Assembly (NCBI GenBank): GCA_963841065.1
Contig: CAWJBI010000044.1
Span: 62,001 to 126,000, forward strand
Length of the DNA: 64,000 nucleotides
Source: M0108 sp963841065
GTDB taxonomy: Bacteria; Pseudomonadota; Gammaproteobacteria; Chromatiales; Chromatiaceae
Direction of reading: 5' to 3'
In this document: one piece after another, positions 35,291-48,251 of the stretch
Layout: every line of letters starts with the position of its first letter
Position numbering within the stretch: the stretch's first letter is position 1
Notes under the pieces: generated by a model
The model's input: only the letters and a program-made list of their open reading frames with translations
Database searches by the model: none
Told to the model about the DNA's origin: nothing
Made by a program: the position numbers and the translations under genes

Positions 35291-36871
35291 TTAAAGTTCG
35301 CGGGTCGCCAGGAATCGGATATCCGGCCAGCGTTCCTGGATCAGGCTCAGGTTGACGCGGGTGGGCGCCAGATAAACCAACTGGTTATCACCATCCAGGG
35401 CCAGGTTCTCGTAAGCTTTATCCTGGAATCGTTCCCGGATCTTGTCATCCTTGCAGACCACCCAGCGGGCCGTATGGACGCTCACGGGCTCGACGACGGC
35501 CTCGACACTATATTCATCCTTGAGCCGGTAGGCGGCGACATCAAACTGGAGGTTACCGACGGCGCCAAGGATGAGATCGTTATTCTTGAGGGGGCGAAAG
35601 ACCTGGGTCGCGCCCTCCTCCGAGAGTTGGACCACCCCTTTTTGCAGGGCCTTCATCTTCAAAGGATCCTTCAGCACCACCCGCCTGAATAGTTCGGGGG
35701 CGAAGAAGGGGATGCCCAGGTACTTAAGCTCCTCGCCCTCGGTAAAGGTATCGCCAATCTGGATGGTGCCATGGTTGTGCAGGCCGATGATGTCGCCGGG
35801 CCAGGCCTCCTCCACCAGGTGCCGCTCGTCGGCCTGAAAGGTGATGGCGTTAGCGACCTGAATGGTCTTGCCGATGCGGACATGACGCATCTTCATGCCC
35901 TTGCGATAGCTGCCGGAACAGACGCGCAGGAAGGCGATGCGATCCCGATGGCCAGGGTCCATGTTCGCCTGGATCTTGAAGACGAAGCCCGTGAAGCCCT
36001 CCTCCGCCGGGAGAACCTCGCGCTGCAGGGTCGCGCGCGGACGGGGCGGCGGGGCGTAATCGACGAAGGCCCGCAGCAGTTCCTCGACGCCGAAGTTATT
36101 GATGGCGGAACCAAAGAAGACCGGCGTCTGCTCCCCCGCCAGGTAGTCGGCCAGGTTCAGCGAGTGGCTGGCGCCGGCCACCAACTCCATCTCCTCGCGC
36201 AGTTCCGCCGCCTGCTCCCCCAACAACGCATCCAGACGGGGATTGTCCAGACCGTCTATCACCTCGCCGCTGCGGATACGGCCACCATGCTGGGCGCTGA
36301 AGAGATGCGTTTTGCCATTGCGCAGGTCGTAAACGCCCTTGAAACGCTTGCCGATGCCAATGGGCCAGGTGACGGGGGCGCAGCGGACCTTGAGCACCTG
36401 CTCGATCTCGTCCAGGACCTCGATGGGGTTACGCCCTTCCCGATCCAGCTTGTTGACAAAGGTGAGGATGGGCGTGGCGCGCAGGCGACACACATCCATG
36501 AGCTTAATGGTGCGCTCTTCCACGCCCTTGGCCACGTCGATCACCATAAGGGCGGAGTCCACCGCCGTCAGGGTCCGGTAGGTGTCCTCCGAAAAGTCCT
36601 CGTGACCCGGGGTGTCGAGCAGGTTGACGATGGCATCGCCATAGGGGAACTGCATGACCGAGGAGGTCACCGAGATGCCGCGTTGCTTTTCCAGTTCCAT
36701 CCAGTCGGAGGTAGCGTGCCGCGCGGCCTTGCGGCCCTTGACGGTACCCGCCATCTGGATGGCACCACCGAACAGCAGCAGCTTTTCAGTCAGGGTGGTC
36801 TTGCCAGCATCGGGGTGGGAAATGATGGCGAAGGTTCGCCGCTTAGCGATTTGCTCTTGGAGCTGGGCCAT
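35291..36871 (-). CDS. prfC: Peptide chain release factor 3
   Basis: 526-residue GTPase that recycles RF1/RF2 from the ribosome; length agrees with E. coli RF3 (529). G1 is SHPDAGKTTLTEKLL, G3 DTPGHEDFSEDTYR, G4 NKLDRE. Domains II and III follow without a break. ATG 36871 gives the family start (AQLQEQIAKRRTFAIISHPD). Confidence 0.96.
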   Translation of the reverse strand: MAQLQEQIAKRRTFAIISHPDAGKTTLTEKLLLFGGAIQMAGTVKGRKAARHATSDWMELEKQRGISVTSSVMQFPYGDAIVNLLDTPGHEDFSEDTYRTLTAVDSALMVIDVAKGVEERTIKLMDVCRLRATPILTFVNKLDREGRNPIEVLDEIEQVLKVRCAPVTWPIGIGKRFKGVYDLRNGKTHLFSAQHGGRIRSGEVIDGLDNPRLDALLGEQAAELREEMELVAGASHSLNLADYLAGEQTPVFFGSAINNFGVEELLRAFVDYAPPPRPRATLQREVLPAEEGFTGFVFKIQANMDPGHRDRIAFLRVCSGSYRKGMKMRHVRIGKTIQVANAITFQADERHLVEEAWPGDIIGLHNHGTIQIGDTFTEGEELKYLGIPFFAPELFRRVVLKDPLKMKALQKGVVQLSEEGATQVFRPLKNNDLILGAVGNLQFDVAAYRLKDEYSVEAVVEPVSVHTARWVVCKDDKIRERFQDKAYENLALDGDNQLVYLAPTRVNLSLIQERWPDIRFLATREL

Positions 36872-36973
36872 GAAACATCCGGTGGGGAGGCGCCCGATTA
36901 AAGCGCGAAATTATAACGGGCCCATTTCGGGCCTAACCACCGCACCCGAGGCGCGGATTTCCGGGAGATGGGC

Positions 36974-37004
36974 CACCGGGGCCTGGCATGGCCAAGCCCC
37001 GGTG
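36974..37004 (-). terminator. Terminator-like hairpin after exported-protein gene
   Basis: CACCGGGGC pairs with GCCCCGGTG at the ends, and TGGC-ATG-GCCA pairs inside, with one mismatch between the two stems. It lies 15 bases past the stop of the gene at 37019-38032. No T-run follows. Confidence 0.5.
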
Positions 37005-37018
37005 CGAGAAGCGGGGTA

Positions 37019-38032
37019 TCAGGCCCCAAAGAAGGTCCGCGATAGGATACCAATCAGCACCGTGAAGGAGCGCACTGCCTCCAGGGAGACATTGGTCCCC
37101 TTGAGGGAACCGCTGCCCTCGATCTGGGTCGCCACCTCATCCTCGACCCCATCCACCTTGGCCTTCACATGGCCCGATTCCTTCATGATGATGGTGCCGG
37201 TCATGCCATCGACCGTGGCAAAAAGCTCGCTATCACCATCCGGGTTGGCGAAGAGGGCATCGTCCGACCCGATTGCCGCGCTCGGCAGGGTCAGGGTCAG
37301 GTCATACTGGGTCTGCTTGGTCGCGCCCGGGGTGTCGGTCCAGGGCATATTACCCTTAAGGGCATAGTTTTTCTCTCCACACTTGGCGGTGACATTGATG
37401 AACCAGGAGTTGGTCTGGTAGGAAAAGATCATGTCACCGTTCCAGGCACAGCCCTTCTCCGAGGGCAGCCCCGCCGAGGGGATAAAAAAGCTGGAGAGCT
37501 GGACGGTGTCCACCCGTTCGTCAATGACGGAGCCCGTCGCCTTTTCACCCCTCAGTTTCTTCAGGATGGTGGCCTGCAGTTCCGCGGCCCCTGGGGAGGG
37601 ATTTTCCGGTTTGAGCATCATGCCCCCACCAAAGGATTCCGAGGAGGCGGGGACCTTGCCAACCGCCAGGTAGTTCACGCTGAGGGTGTTGCCTTCGACC
37701 TGGCCATTCTCCTTGACCGTAAAGCCGCCCGCATACTGAGCCCGCGGCATCCGCTGGCCAGGATTACTGGGGTTGACGATGGAACCTGTACCGGAAACGC
37801 TGCATTGCTCGTTGGTGCGCAACACCAGGGCCTGGGTCCGACCCGCCTGACATTCCAGGGTGAGGCTGGTGACGATCTTGGCGTCCGTCAGGGTGAACTT
37901 GAAGGTATCGTTCCGGGACGGGTCGCGAATGGAGGGCATTGCGGCATTCAGCGTAATGTCAACCTTCGCCTCTTGGGCGAGGGCGGGCAGGGTAGTGGCC
38001 GAACACAGGGCTGCCAGGAGCATTCTTTTCAT
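37019..38032 (-). CDS. Exported protein of unknown function
   Basis: 337 residues with a signal peptide (MKRMLLAALCSATTLPALAQ). The mature part looks beta-rich, with four or five Cys (for example LECQAG, NEQCSVSG, GCAWNGD, AKCGEKN) that could form disulfides. No family is recognised. ATG 38032 follows AGAGGT; an upstream GTG-type start at 38056 would spoil the signal peptide. It is flanked by prfC and the rml genes and seems unlinked to either. Confidence 0.78.
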   Translation of the reverse strand: MKRMLLAALCSATTLPALAQEAKVDITLNAAMPSIRDPSRNDTFKFTLTDAKIVTSLTLECQAGRTQALVLRTNEQCSVSGTGSIVNPSNPGQRMPRAQYAGGFTVKENGQVEGNTLSVNYLAVGKVPASSESFGGGMMLKPENPSPGAAELQATILKKLRGEKATGSVIDERVDTVQLSSFFIPSAGLPSEKGCAWNGDMIFSYQTNSWFINVTAKCGEKNYALKGNMPWTDTPGATKQTQYDLTLTLPSAAIGSDDALFANPDGDSELFATVDGMTGTIIMKESGHVKAKVDGVEDEVATQIEGSGSLKGTNVSLEAVRSFTVLIGILSRTFFGA

Positions 38033-38205
38033 GGTGTTACCTCTGGTGGTTGACATAATTTTTGAGGGATAGGTTAAGGAGAACCTAAGGCACTCGAAGA
38101 TTTTTGAGTATGGATGCGGTCTTCGGGGGGGTCAAGGCCAGACCCACAAAGACACCATAACCCCAAGGGAAGGAATCGGTGGTCAGGCACGCCCTTGCCT
38201 GCCCC

Positions 38206-39096
38206 TCAAGTCTCCGCGAGACACATGGCCAGGGAGGTTTCCCAGTGCGGGAGGGCAAGCCCGAAGGTTTCCAGGAGCTTGCCGTTATCGAGGACGGAGT
38301 AGGTCGGACGTTTGGCGGGGGAGGGATAATCACGCGAGAGGATAGGCAACAAGCGGCAGTGGGCGCCGCTGGCCTGCTGGATGGCCTTGGCAAAGCCCCA
38401 CCAGCTCGTCTGACCGCCACCCGTGACCTGATAGAGCCCGGAGTGGCGTTCCAGATCGATATCCCCGCTCAGGACACGGTAGAGGAGTTGCGCGCTGACC
38501 TCGGCCAGCAGGCGACTCCAGGTGGGGGCACCGATCTGGTCATCCACCACCTTGAGTTCCTCCCGCTCCCGCAGCAGGCGCTGCATGGTGAGGAGGAAGT
38601 TTTGGCCATAGCGGCCATAGACCCAACTGGTGCGCAGAATCAGGGCCGGGGCGCCGGAGTCGAGAAGCCGATTTTCACCATCGAGCTTGGTGGCGCCATA
38701 GACATTGAGGGGACCGGGTTCATCATCCTCCTGGTAGGGGCGCTCAGCCTGACCGGAGAAGACAAAATCCGTGGAGTAATGGAGGACAGGCACGCGGCGC
38801 TCGGCGAGCAGGCGGCCCAGCAGGCCGGGGGCATCCCCATTGATACGTTGCGCCAGGTCCTGTTCAGTCTCGGCCTTATCCACCGCCGTGTAGGCGGCGG
38901 CGTTGATGACGATATCGGGCCGGGTCTCGCGGAGGACCCAGGCAATGGACTCGGCGTTGGCCAGGTCCAGGGCCCGCTCCCAGCGACCATTGAGGGTAGC
39001 GCGCGTCAGATTTCCCAAGGGCGCCAGGGTGCGTTGCAACTCCCAGCCGACCTGACCGTCGGCGCCAATCAGCAGAATTTCAGGTCGCTTTTTCAT
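38206..39096 (-). CDS. rfbD: dTDP-4-dehydrorhamnose reductase
   Basis: 296 residues, last step of dTDP-L-rhamnose synthesis. Rossmann motif LLIGADGQVGWEL, then INAAAYTAVDKAE, catalytic YGATKLDGE and TSWVYG. I chose ATG 39096 because the family begins at about this point; the frame runs open upstream to 39444 inside rfbC. Last of four rml genes (B, A, C, D in transcription order). Confidence 0.94.
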   Translation of the reverse strand: MKKRPEILLIGADGQVGWELQRTLAPLGNLTRATLNGRWERALDLANAESIAWVLRETRPDIVINAAAYTAVDKAETEQDLAQRINGDAPGLLGRLLAERRVPVLHYSTDFVFSGQAERPYQEDDEPGPLNVYGATKLDGENRLLDSGAPALILRTSWVYGRYGQNFLLTMQRLLREREELKVVDDQIGAPTWSRLLAEVSAQLLYRVLSGDIDLERHSGLYQVTGGGQTSWWGFAKAIQQASGAHCRLLPILSRDYPSPAKRPTYSVLDNGKLLETFGLALPHWETSLAMCLAET

Positions 39097-39121
39097 GAAG
39101 GGATTCAATCCGGAGTCCAAA

Positions 39122-39685
39122 TCAGGGGCCGGCATAAGCCGGCAGGCGCTCGGTCGGGACGGCGGCGAGCGGGGTAGCCGCCAGATCCTTGGCGGAGAGG
39201 ATGGGTTCACCCCGCAGGGACCAGTCGATGCCGATGGCGGGGTCGTTCCAAGCCACCGACAGTTCGTTCTCGGGGTGGTAATAGTCGCTGCACTTATAGC
39301 TGAAGAGGGCGTCCTCGCCGGTGACATAGTAGCCATGGGCAAAGCCAGCGGGAACCCAGAACTGGCGGTGGTTCTCGCCCGAGAGCAGGACGCCGACCCA
39401 GCGCCCGAACCAGGGCGAGCCGGGGCGGGCGTCCACGGCCACATCGAAAACCTCGCCCCTCAGCACCTGCACCAGCTTGCCCTGGGCGTGAGGGTGCTGG
39501 ATGTGCAGGCCACGCAGGACGCCATGGCGGGAATAGGCCTGATTATCCTGCACCAGACCCGGGGGGATGCCGGCGGCGGCGTAGCGTTCCTGTTGCCAAC
39601 TCTCCAGGAAATAGCCCCGTTCGTCGCCAAAGACCCGGGGTTCGATGATGAGGACGCCGGGGATCTCGGTCTCGATGATGTTCAT
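39122..39685 (-). CDS. rfbC: dTDP-4-dehydrorhamnose 3,5-epimerase
   Basis: 187 residues, cupin fold. The catalytic His is in VLRGLHIQ, with FGDERGYFLESW near the N-terminus and WVPAGFAHGYYV in the middle, all typical of RmlC. ATG 39685 overlaps the rfbA stop by four bases. Confidence 0.95.
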   Translation of the reverse strand: MNIIETEIPGVLIIEPRVFGDERGYFLESWQQERYAAAGIPPGLVQDNQAYSRHGVLRGLHIQHPHAQGKLVQVLRGEVFDVAVDARPGSPWFGRWVGVLLSGENHRQFWVPAGFAHGYYVTGEDALFSYKCSDYYHPENELSVAWNDPAIGIDWSLRGEPILSAKDLAATPLAAVPTERLPAYAGP

Positions 39686-40566
39686 GGCTCGGCGGAGCGC
39701 TCCAGCAGCCCCAACAGATATTCGCCATAGCCGCTCTTGGCCAGGGGCGCGGCGATGGCGCGCAACTGGTCGGCGTCGATCCAGCGTCTTTGCCAGGCAA
39801 CCTCCTCGGGGCAGCAGATCTTGAGGCCCTGGCGCTGCTCGATGGTCTCGATGAAGTTGCTGGCCTCCATCAGAGACTGATGGGTGCCAGTGTCGAGCCA
39901 GGCGGTGCCACGGCCGAGGCGTTCCAGGAAGAGCTCGCCCTGGGCCAGGTAGAGGTTGTTGAGGTCCGTAATCTCCAGTTCGCCACGGGGGGAGGGCTTG
40001 AGATTGGCCACCAGGTCGCACACCTGCTCGTCGTAAAAGTAGAGCCCGGTGACGGCGTAGTTGGACTTGGGCCTGGCCGGCTTTTCTTCCAGGCCGAGGA
40101 CGCGCCCGAGGGAGTCGAGTTCCGCGACGCCATAGCGCTCGGGGTCCTTGACCCAGTAGCCGAAGACCGAGGCCCCGCGCTCGCGGAGATTGGCCGCGCG
40201 CATCTGCTGGACCAGGCCATGGCCGTAGAAGATGTTGTCGCCCAGGATGAGGCAGCTCGGGTCACCGGCGACGAAATCGGCGCCGATGATGAAGGCCTGG
40301 GCCAGGCCGCCGGGCTCGGGCTGGACGGCGTACTGGAGGGAAATACCCCACTGGCCGCCGTCGCCGAGCAGGTCCTGAAAGGCATCGGCGTCCCGGGGGG
40401 TAGTGATGACCAGGATCTCCCGAATCCCCGCCAGCATCAGGGTGGCGAGGGGATAGTAGATCATGGGCTTGTCATAGACCGGCAGCAGTTGCTTACTGAT
40501 GGTATGGGTCAGCGGATAGAGCCGGGTGCCGGAGCCCCCGGCGAGGATGATGCCCTTGCGATTCAT
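39682..40566 (-). CDS. rfbA: Glucose-1-phosphate thymidylyltransferase
   Basis: 294 residues, first enzyme of dTDP-rhamnose synthesis. Signature ILAGGSGTRLYPLT followed by SKQLLPVYDKPMIYYPL, then ILGDNIFYGHGL. ATG 40566 gives the family start MNRKGIILAGG. The start lies within the 3' end of rfbB as read. Confidence 0.96.
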   Translation of the reverse strand: MNRKGIILAGGSGTRLYPLTHTISKQLLPVYDKPMIYYPLATLMLAGIREILVITTPRDADAFQDLLGDGGQWGISLQYAVQPEPGGLAQAFIIGADFVAGDPSCLILGDNIFYGHGLVQQMRAANLRERGASVFGYWVKDPERYGVAELDSLGRVLGLEEKPARPKSNYAVTGLYFYDEQVCDLVANLKPSPRGELEITDLNNLYLAQGELFLERLGRGTAWLDTGTHQSLMEASNFIETIEQRQGLKICCPEEVAWQRRWIDADQLRAIAAPLAKSGYGEYLLGLLERSAEP

Positions 40567-41651
40567 GCCGCGCCCTCCCCTTGGGGTCTTGGCCCTCGCC
40601 GGTGCCCAGGCGCTGGCCACGATAGCTGCCGTCCATCACCCGTCCGCACCAGCCAGGGTTCTCCAGATACCAGACCAGGGTCTGGCGCAGGCCGGTCTCG
40701 AAGCGCTCCTGGGGCGCCCAGCCCAGCTCGGTCTTGAGCTTGGTGGCGTCGATGGCGTAGCGCTGGTCATGTCCGGGGCGGTCGGTGACGAAGACCTTGA
40801 GCTGGGCATGGGGTCGGTGGGGTGATTCCGGCACCAATTCGTCGAGCAGGCCGCAAAGGGTATCGACCACCTCCAGGTTGGTGCGCTCGCTGTCGCCGCC
40901 GACGTTATAGACCTCACCGGGCCGGCCCGCCGCCAGGACGCGCCAGATGGCCCGGCAGTGATCCTCGACATAGAGCCAGTCGCGCACGTTGGAGCCGTTG
41001 CCATAGATGGGCAGCGGCTCCCCGCGCCAGGGCCTTGAGGGTTACCAGGGGGATGAGTTTTTCCGGAAACTGGTAGGGACCATAGTTGTTGGAGCAGTTG
41101 GTGGTCAGTACTGGCAACCCGTAGGTATGGAACCAGGCCCGCACCAGGTGATCCGAGGCGGCCTTGGAGGCCGAATAGGGGGAATTGGGGGCGTAGGGGG
41201 TGGTCTCGACGAAACGCCCGGTGGGGCCCAGGGAGCCATAGACCTCATCGGTGGAGACGTGCAGGAAGCGGAAGGCCTCCCGCCCCGCCAGACCCAGGCC
41301 GGACCAGTAAGCCCGGGCGCAATCGAGGAGGTTGAAGGTGCCCAGGACATTGGTCTCGACGAAGGCCGCGGGGCCGTCGATGGAGCGGTCCACGTGGGAC
41401 TCGGCGGCAAAGTTGACCACGGCGTCCACGGCATAGTCCGCGAGCAGGCGGCCCACCAGGTCCCGGTCCCCGATATCGCCCTGGACGAAGACATGGCGGG
41501 GGTTGCCCGCCAGGGGCGCCAGGGTGTCGAGATTGCCGGCGTAGGTCAGCTTGTCCAGGTTGACGACCTGGACGTCCGTCTCCCGCAGCAGGAAGTGGAC
41601 AAAATTACCCCCGATGAAGCCGGCACCGCCGGTGACCAGGATGGTATTCAT
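40493..41651 (-). CDS. rfbB: dTDP-glucose 4,6-dehydratase (one apparent frameshift)
   Basis: About 385 residues. N-terminal Rossmann motif ILVTGGAGFIGGNFV, active-site STDEVYGSLG and YSASKAASDHLVRA are intact. Frame is lost in a C4 run at 41018-41021: adding one base restores ALARGEPLPIYGNGSNVRDW, standard for the family. The C-terminal part (DGSYRGQRLG) is normal, but the stop lies 74 bases inside rfbA. Most likely a sequencing error. Confidence 0.9.
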
Positions 41652-41663
41652 CACAGCCATGTC

Positions 41664-42197
41664 CTAGAAGGGGATGTCGTCGTCGAAGTCCACGGACGCG
41701 GGGGCGCCGCCACCGCTGGAGCCACCGGCATTAGCCGCCGACTTGCCGCCGAAGCCATCATCGCCCCAGTCATCGCCCCCACCCTTGGCCGGGCGGGACT
41801 GACCACCGCCCTGGCTATCGTAGGGGGCGGAGCTGCCGCCACCGGCGCCACGGCTGTCAAGCATCATCATGGTGCCGCGGATATCGACCACGATGTCGGT
41901 CGAATAGCGATCCTGACCATCCGGTCCCTGCCACTTATTGGTGCGCAACTGGCCCTCGATATAGACCTTGGAACCCTTGCGCAGGTACTGTTGGGCGATC
42001 TCGCCCAGACGCCCAAAGATCGTGACCCGATGCCACTCGGTGCGCTCCTGGGCCTCGCCGGTATTCTTGTCCTTCCAGGATTCGCTGGTAGCAAGGCGGA
42101 TCTTGGTCACCGCCATGTTACTGGGCGTATAGCGGGTTTCCGGATCGGCCCCCAAGTTGCCGATCAGCATGACCTTGTTGAGACTTCCTTTGGACAT
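41664..42197 (-). CDS. ssb: Single-stranded DNA-binding protein
   Basis: 177 residues. N-terminal OB fold (LNKVMLIGNLGADPETRYT, WHRVTIFGRLGEIAQQYLRKGS), then a Gly-rich linker and the acidic tip DFDDDIPF that binds partner proteins. Length and tail are typical. Confidence 0.97.
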   Translation of the reverse strand: MSKGSLNKVMLIGNLGADPETRYTPSNMAVTKIRLATSESWKDKNTGEAQERTEWHRVTIFGRLGEIAQQYLRKGSKVYIEGQLRTNKWQGPDGQDRYSTDIVVDIRGTMMMLDSRGAGGGSSAPYDSQGGGQSRPAKGGGDDWGDDGFGGKSAANAGGSSGGGAPASVDFDDDIPF

Positions 42198-42308
42198 GAG
42201 TTCCTCGTGCCACGTAAGGCGATAATGGCGCCCGCGCGGGGCGAAATTGGCGATTCGATAAGTGTTGGAGTTCGATTCTGACGGGTGCCGTACTTCCCGG
42301 AGACGGTC

Positions 42309-43685
42309 TTACCCCTCCGCCGCAAATTCCTGCAATCTTGCCCAATCGACTTGCCGCTTGTCCACCTTGAGATAAGCAACCCCCTCCTCGGCCACAATTA
42401 GGGCCTCTTCCACGCCGGGGATCGCCAGCAGTTGGTCCCTGAGCGCGGGATCGGCGGACCGCGCGCCAACGCGAATCATGTGGGGTACGCCCTGGCGGGG
42501 GGGTTGCATACGGAAGGCGACCAGGAACCAGACCAGGACGGCCAGGGCGCAGAAGATCGGCACTGCCTCCGCCCCCCAGTAGTGATGAATCGCGCCGCCC
42601 ACCAGACCGCCGAGAAAGGCCCCGGTGAACTGAGAGGTGGAATAGACCCCCATGGCCGTGCCCTTGGCCCCCGCCGGGGCTACCTTGGACACCATGGAAG
42701 GCAGCATGGCCTCCAGCAGGTTGAAGATGGTGATCAGGATAAAGAGCCAGAAGGCGATGGCGAGGATGCCATGGCCCAGAAAATTCAGCCCCAGCAGCCC
42801 CAGGACCAGGGCCACCAGGGTGCCGAGAAAGACGATCTTCATGCGCCCCTTGCCCTCGGCCTGGATGATGAGGGGGATCATGGCGACGATGGACAGCAGC
42901 AGGACCGGCAGATAGACCTGCCAGTGATCGACCGGCGCCAGCCCCTGGGCCTGCATGAAGAGGGGGGCCACCAGGAAGAGGGAGGTCATGGTCAGATGCA
43001 GGGTAAAGATACCCAGGTCCAGGCGCAGCAGTTCGCCATCCGCCAGGACGCCGCGAAACTGGCTGGCCACGGGCTCGGCATCCCGGTGCAGGCTGGAATG
43101 GCTGGGGTTCGGCACCACCAGCAGCAGGATCAGGATGCCCGCGCAGGCCAGCACGGCAATGAACCAGAAGAGACCCTCCAGCCCCCCCCAATGGGCGACG
43201 ATGGGCCCCAGCACCAGGGCCAGGGCGAAGGACAGGGCAATGCTGATACCGATGCCCGCCATGGCGCGGGTGCGCACCGCCTCGCGGGTGAGGTCGGCGG
43301 TCAGGGCCATGACGGCGGCGGCGATGGCCCCGCTGCCCTGGAGCAGGCGCCCCATGATGACACCGTAAATATCGTCCGCCAGGGCCGCCACCACGCTGCC
43401 GATGACAAAGATGATCAGCCCGCCCAGGATGACCGGCTTGCGGCCAATGCGGTCCGACAACATGCCGAAGGGAATCTGGAGGAGGGCCTGGGTCAGGCCA
43501 TAGGCGCCGATGGCGAGACCGATCAGCAGGGGCGTCGCCCCGGGTATCTCCCGGGCCTGAATGGCAAATACCGGCAGGATCAGGAAAAGGCCGAGCATGC
43601 GCAGGGCAAAGATGCCGGCCAGGCCCGCCGAGGCGCGCCGTTCGGCGGAGGTCATGGGGATGGGCGGGGGTCCGGAACGGCTCAT
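42309..43685 (-). CDS. YajR-like MFS transporter with C-terminal ferredoxin-like domain
   Basis: 458 residues, twelve predicted helices. The MFS motif A segment GMLSDRIGRKPVI and LLQGSGAIAAAVMALTADLT are present. The last 70 residues form a soluble domain (GVPHMIRVGARS to LQEFAAEG) comparable to the YAM domain of E. coli YajR. The substrate is unknown. An alternative start is ATG 43655 (MTSAERRAS). Divergent from uvrA. Confidence 0.87.
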   Translation of the reverse strand: MSRSGPPPIPMTSAERRASAGLAGIFALRMLGLFLILPVFAIQAREIPGATPLLIGLAIGAYGLTQALLQIPFGMLSDRIGRKPVILGGLIIFVIGSVVAALADDIYGVIMGRLLQGSGAIAAAVMALTADLTREAVRTRAMAGIGISIALSFALALVLGPIVAHWGGLEGLFWFIAVLACAGILILLLVVPNPSHSSLHRDAEPVASQFRGVLADGELLRLDLGIFTLHLTMTSLFLVAPLFMQAQGLAPVDHWQVYLPVLLLSIVAMIPLIIQAEGKGRMKIVFLGTLVALVLGLLGLNFLGHGILAIAFWLFILITIFNLLEAMLPSMVSKVAPAGAKGTAMGVYSTSQFTGAFLGGLVGGAIHHYWGAEAVPIFCALAVLVWFLVAFRMQPPRQGVPHMIRVGARSADPALRDQLLAIPGVEEALIVAEEGVAYLKVDKRQVDWARLQEFAAEG

Positions 43686-43751
43686 ATCGGCTTTGCTTCG
43701 GCTGGGAATGGCTGAGCATAATAGCAGCTTCGCCCCACCCGGTTTAGGCTC

Positions 43752-46576
<2,825 letters not shown>

Positions 46577-46874
46577 CGTCAGCCGTTGGGGACCACGCCA
46601 GCGGGCTGCAATTCGTGCCTAGACTGGCATTCGTCTGGATGGCGTATCGTAAACTGGCGCAACAGCGTCCCACTGGCAACAAAATATCGGCGCCCCAGGT
46701 ATTGCCTGAGTTCACCGCCACTCTTACCCACCGGCACTCGCGCCAGACACCCGGCCGAGCTATCCGCGGCTCACCCCTCCAGCCTCCCCGGCCCCTTGAC
46801 CCGGATCAAGGTTAGCGATCCGCCGGGCTATAGGCTGAAGAGCCACACTTCTCCATTATAGCGAGGGCTGCATC
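46577..46874. other. Intergenic region between uvrA and nnrS-like gene
   Basis: 298 bases; no gene seen. It holds the FNR/DNR-type box at 46796-46809. Confidence 0.6.
46796..46809. promoter_or_regulatory. FNR/DNR-type box upstream of nnrS-like gene
   Basis: TTGAC-CCGG-ATCAA, one base from the FNR/DNR consensus TTGAT-N4-ATCAA, 66 bases before the start codon. The regulator gene at 48252 has its own similar box. Confidence 0.75.
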
Positions 46875-48056
46875 TTGTCCGAAATTCCCTTATCTCCCAT
46901 TGGCAAGCGGTCGAGCCTTCTGGCCCTCGGCTTTCGGCCCTTCTTCCTCGCCGCCGCGACCTTGGCCCTGCTGGCCATGGCCATTTGGCTCGCACGCTTA
47001 TGGGGTCTGCTGCCCGGGGATACCTATCTCGGCGGCACGGGTTGGCACGCCCACGAGATGCTCTTTGGCTATGTCGGGGCCGTCATCGCGGGCTTTCTCC
47101 TGACGGCGGCGCGCAACTGGACCGGGATCGACACCCCCACGGAGGGGCGTCTCGGCGCCTTGGTCCTGCTCTGGCTGGCGGCCCGGCTCGGACCCTTGCT
47201 GCAACTGCCCCCCACCCTGATCGCGATCCTCGACCTGGCCTTTTTCCCGGCCCTGGCCCTGGCCCTGATCCCGCCGCTCTGGCAGGGGAAGAACAAGACC
47301 AACCGGGTCTTTCTCGCCCTCCTGGCGGCCATGACCCTGGCCAACCTGCTGGTTCACGCCCAATTCCTGGGCCTGCTGGCCAATTCAGCGAGTCGGGGAT
47401 CACGCCTCATGCTCGACCTGACCCTGGTGATCCTCCTGATCGTCGCGGGGCGCATCATGCCCTTTTTCACCCAGAGCGCGCTCCCGGGCAGCCAACCCGT
47501 CAACCGACCCTGGGTGGAGGGCGCCACCTTCGCCGTCGCCACCGCGCTGGCCCTGGTAAACCTGCTGACGCCGGCCCCCGCCTTCGCCGCCATCCCGCTC
47601 CTGACCCTGGCGGCGTTGCAGACCATCCGCCTCGCCGGCTGGTATGACGGGCGCGCCTGGCGTAATCCCATGCTGGCGGTCCTTTATGCCGGCTACCTCT
47701 GGATGATAGCTGGCCTGTCCCTGGATGGGCTGTCCGCTCTGGGGCTCCTGCCCCCCTTCCCCGCCCTCCACGCCCTGACGACGGGGGCCATTGGTGTCTT
47801 TACCTTTGGCATGGTGACCCGGGTCACCCTGGGGCATACCGGCCGCGATATCCGGGCCAACACCGCCACCCTCGTAGCCTTCCTGGCGATCAATCTCGCC
47901 GCCTTGACGCGGGTGGTCCCAGCCTTGCTCTGGCCCAGCCAGTATCCCCTCTGGTTGGGGCTATCCGGTGGACTCTGGATCCTGGCCTTCGGCATTTTCC
48001 TCTGGGTTTACGGGCCGATGCTGATAGGGCCGCGGGTAGATGGCCGGCCGGGTTAA
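46875..48056 (+). CDS. nnrS: NnrS family membrane protein
   Basis: 393 residues, about twelve membrane helices. NnrS proteins bind haem and copper and protect against nitrosative stress in denitrifiers and relatives. Family hallmarks: FRPFFL at the start, GWHAHEMLFGYVGAVIAGFLLTA with paired His, GRIMPFF and TGAIGVFTFGMVTRV. The start is TTG 46875 preceded by GAGGG. An FNR/DNR-type box lies upstream, and a Dnr-like regulator gene follows. Confidence 0.92.
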   Translation: MSEIPLSPIGKRSSLLALGFRPFFLAAATLALLAMAIWLARLWGLLPGDTYLGGTGWHAHEMLFGYVGAVIAGFLLTAARNWTGIDTPTEGRLGALVLLWLAARLGPLLQLPPTLIAILDLAFFPALALALIPPLWQGKNKTNRVFLALLAAMTLANLLVHAQFLGLLANSASRGSRLMLDLTLVILLIVAGRIMPFFTQSALPGSQPVNRPWVEGATFAVATALALVNLLTPAPAFAAIPLLTLAALQTIRLAGWYDGRAWRNPMLAVLYAGYLWMIAGLSLDGLSALGLLPPFPALHALTTGAIGVFTFGMVTRVTLGHTGRDIRANTATLVAFLAINLAALTRVVPALLWPSQYPLWLGLSGGLWILAFGIFLWVYGPMLIGPRVDGRPG

Positions 48057-48132
48057 GCTCCATTTCCGCGGCGGCCCACGGGCTTGCCGGCCCCCGATCA
48101 TTTTCTTGCGAAACGCCGGAGGCTTGTAATAC

Positions 48133-48146
48133 TTGACTTAGATCAA
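48133..48146. promoter_or_regulatory. FNR/DNR-type box upstream of dnr-like gene
   Basis: TTGAC-TTAG-ATCAA, same half-sites as the box at 46796, 106 bases before the regulator start. Autoregulation is likely by analogy. Confidence 0.75.
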
Positions 48147-48251
48147 GGCCGGGACCCGCCCGGGCCTATAAGTTTTTTTAATCGGCAATGGCCATCAGGT
48201 TGGCACCCTGTTCCGCCAGCGGATCCCCGGAGACGAACAAAGGTGGTGGTC

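Noticed and set aside
43686..43751. LexA/SOS box before uvrA
   Set aside because: No CTGT-N8-ACAG palindrome is present in the gap.
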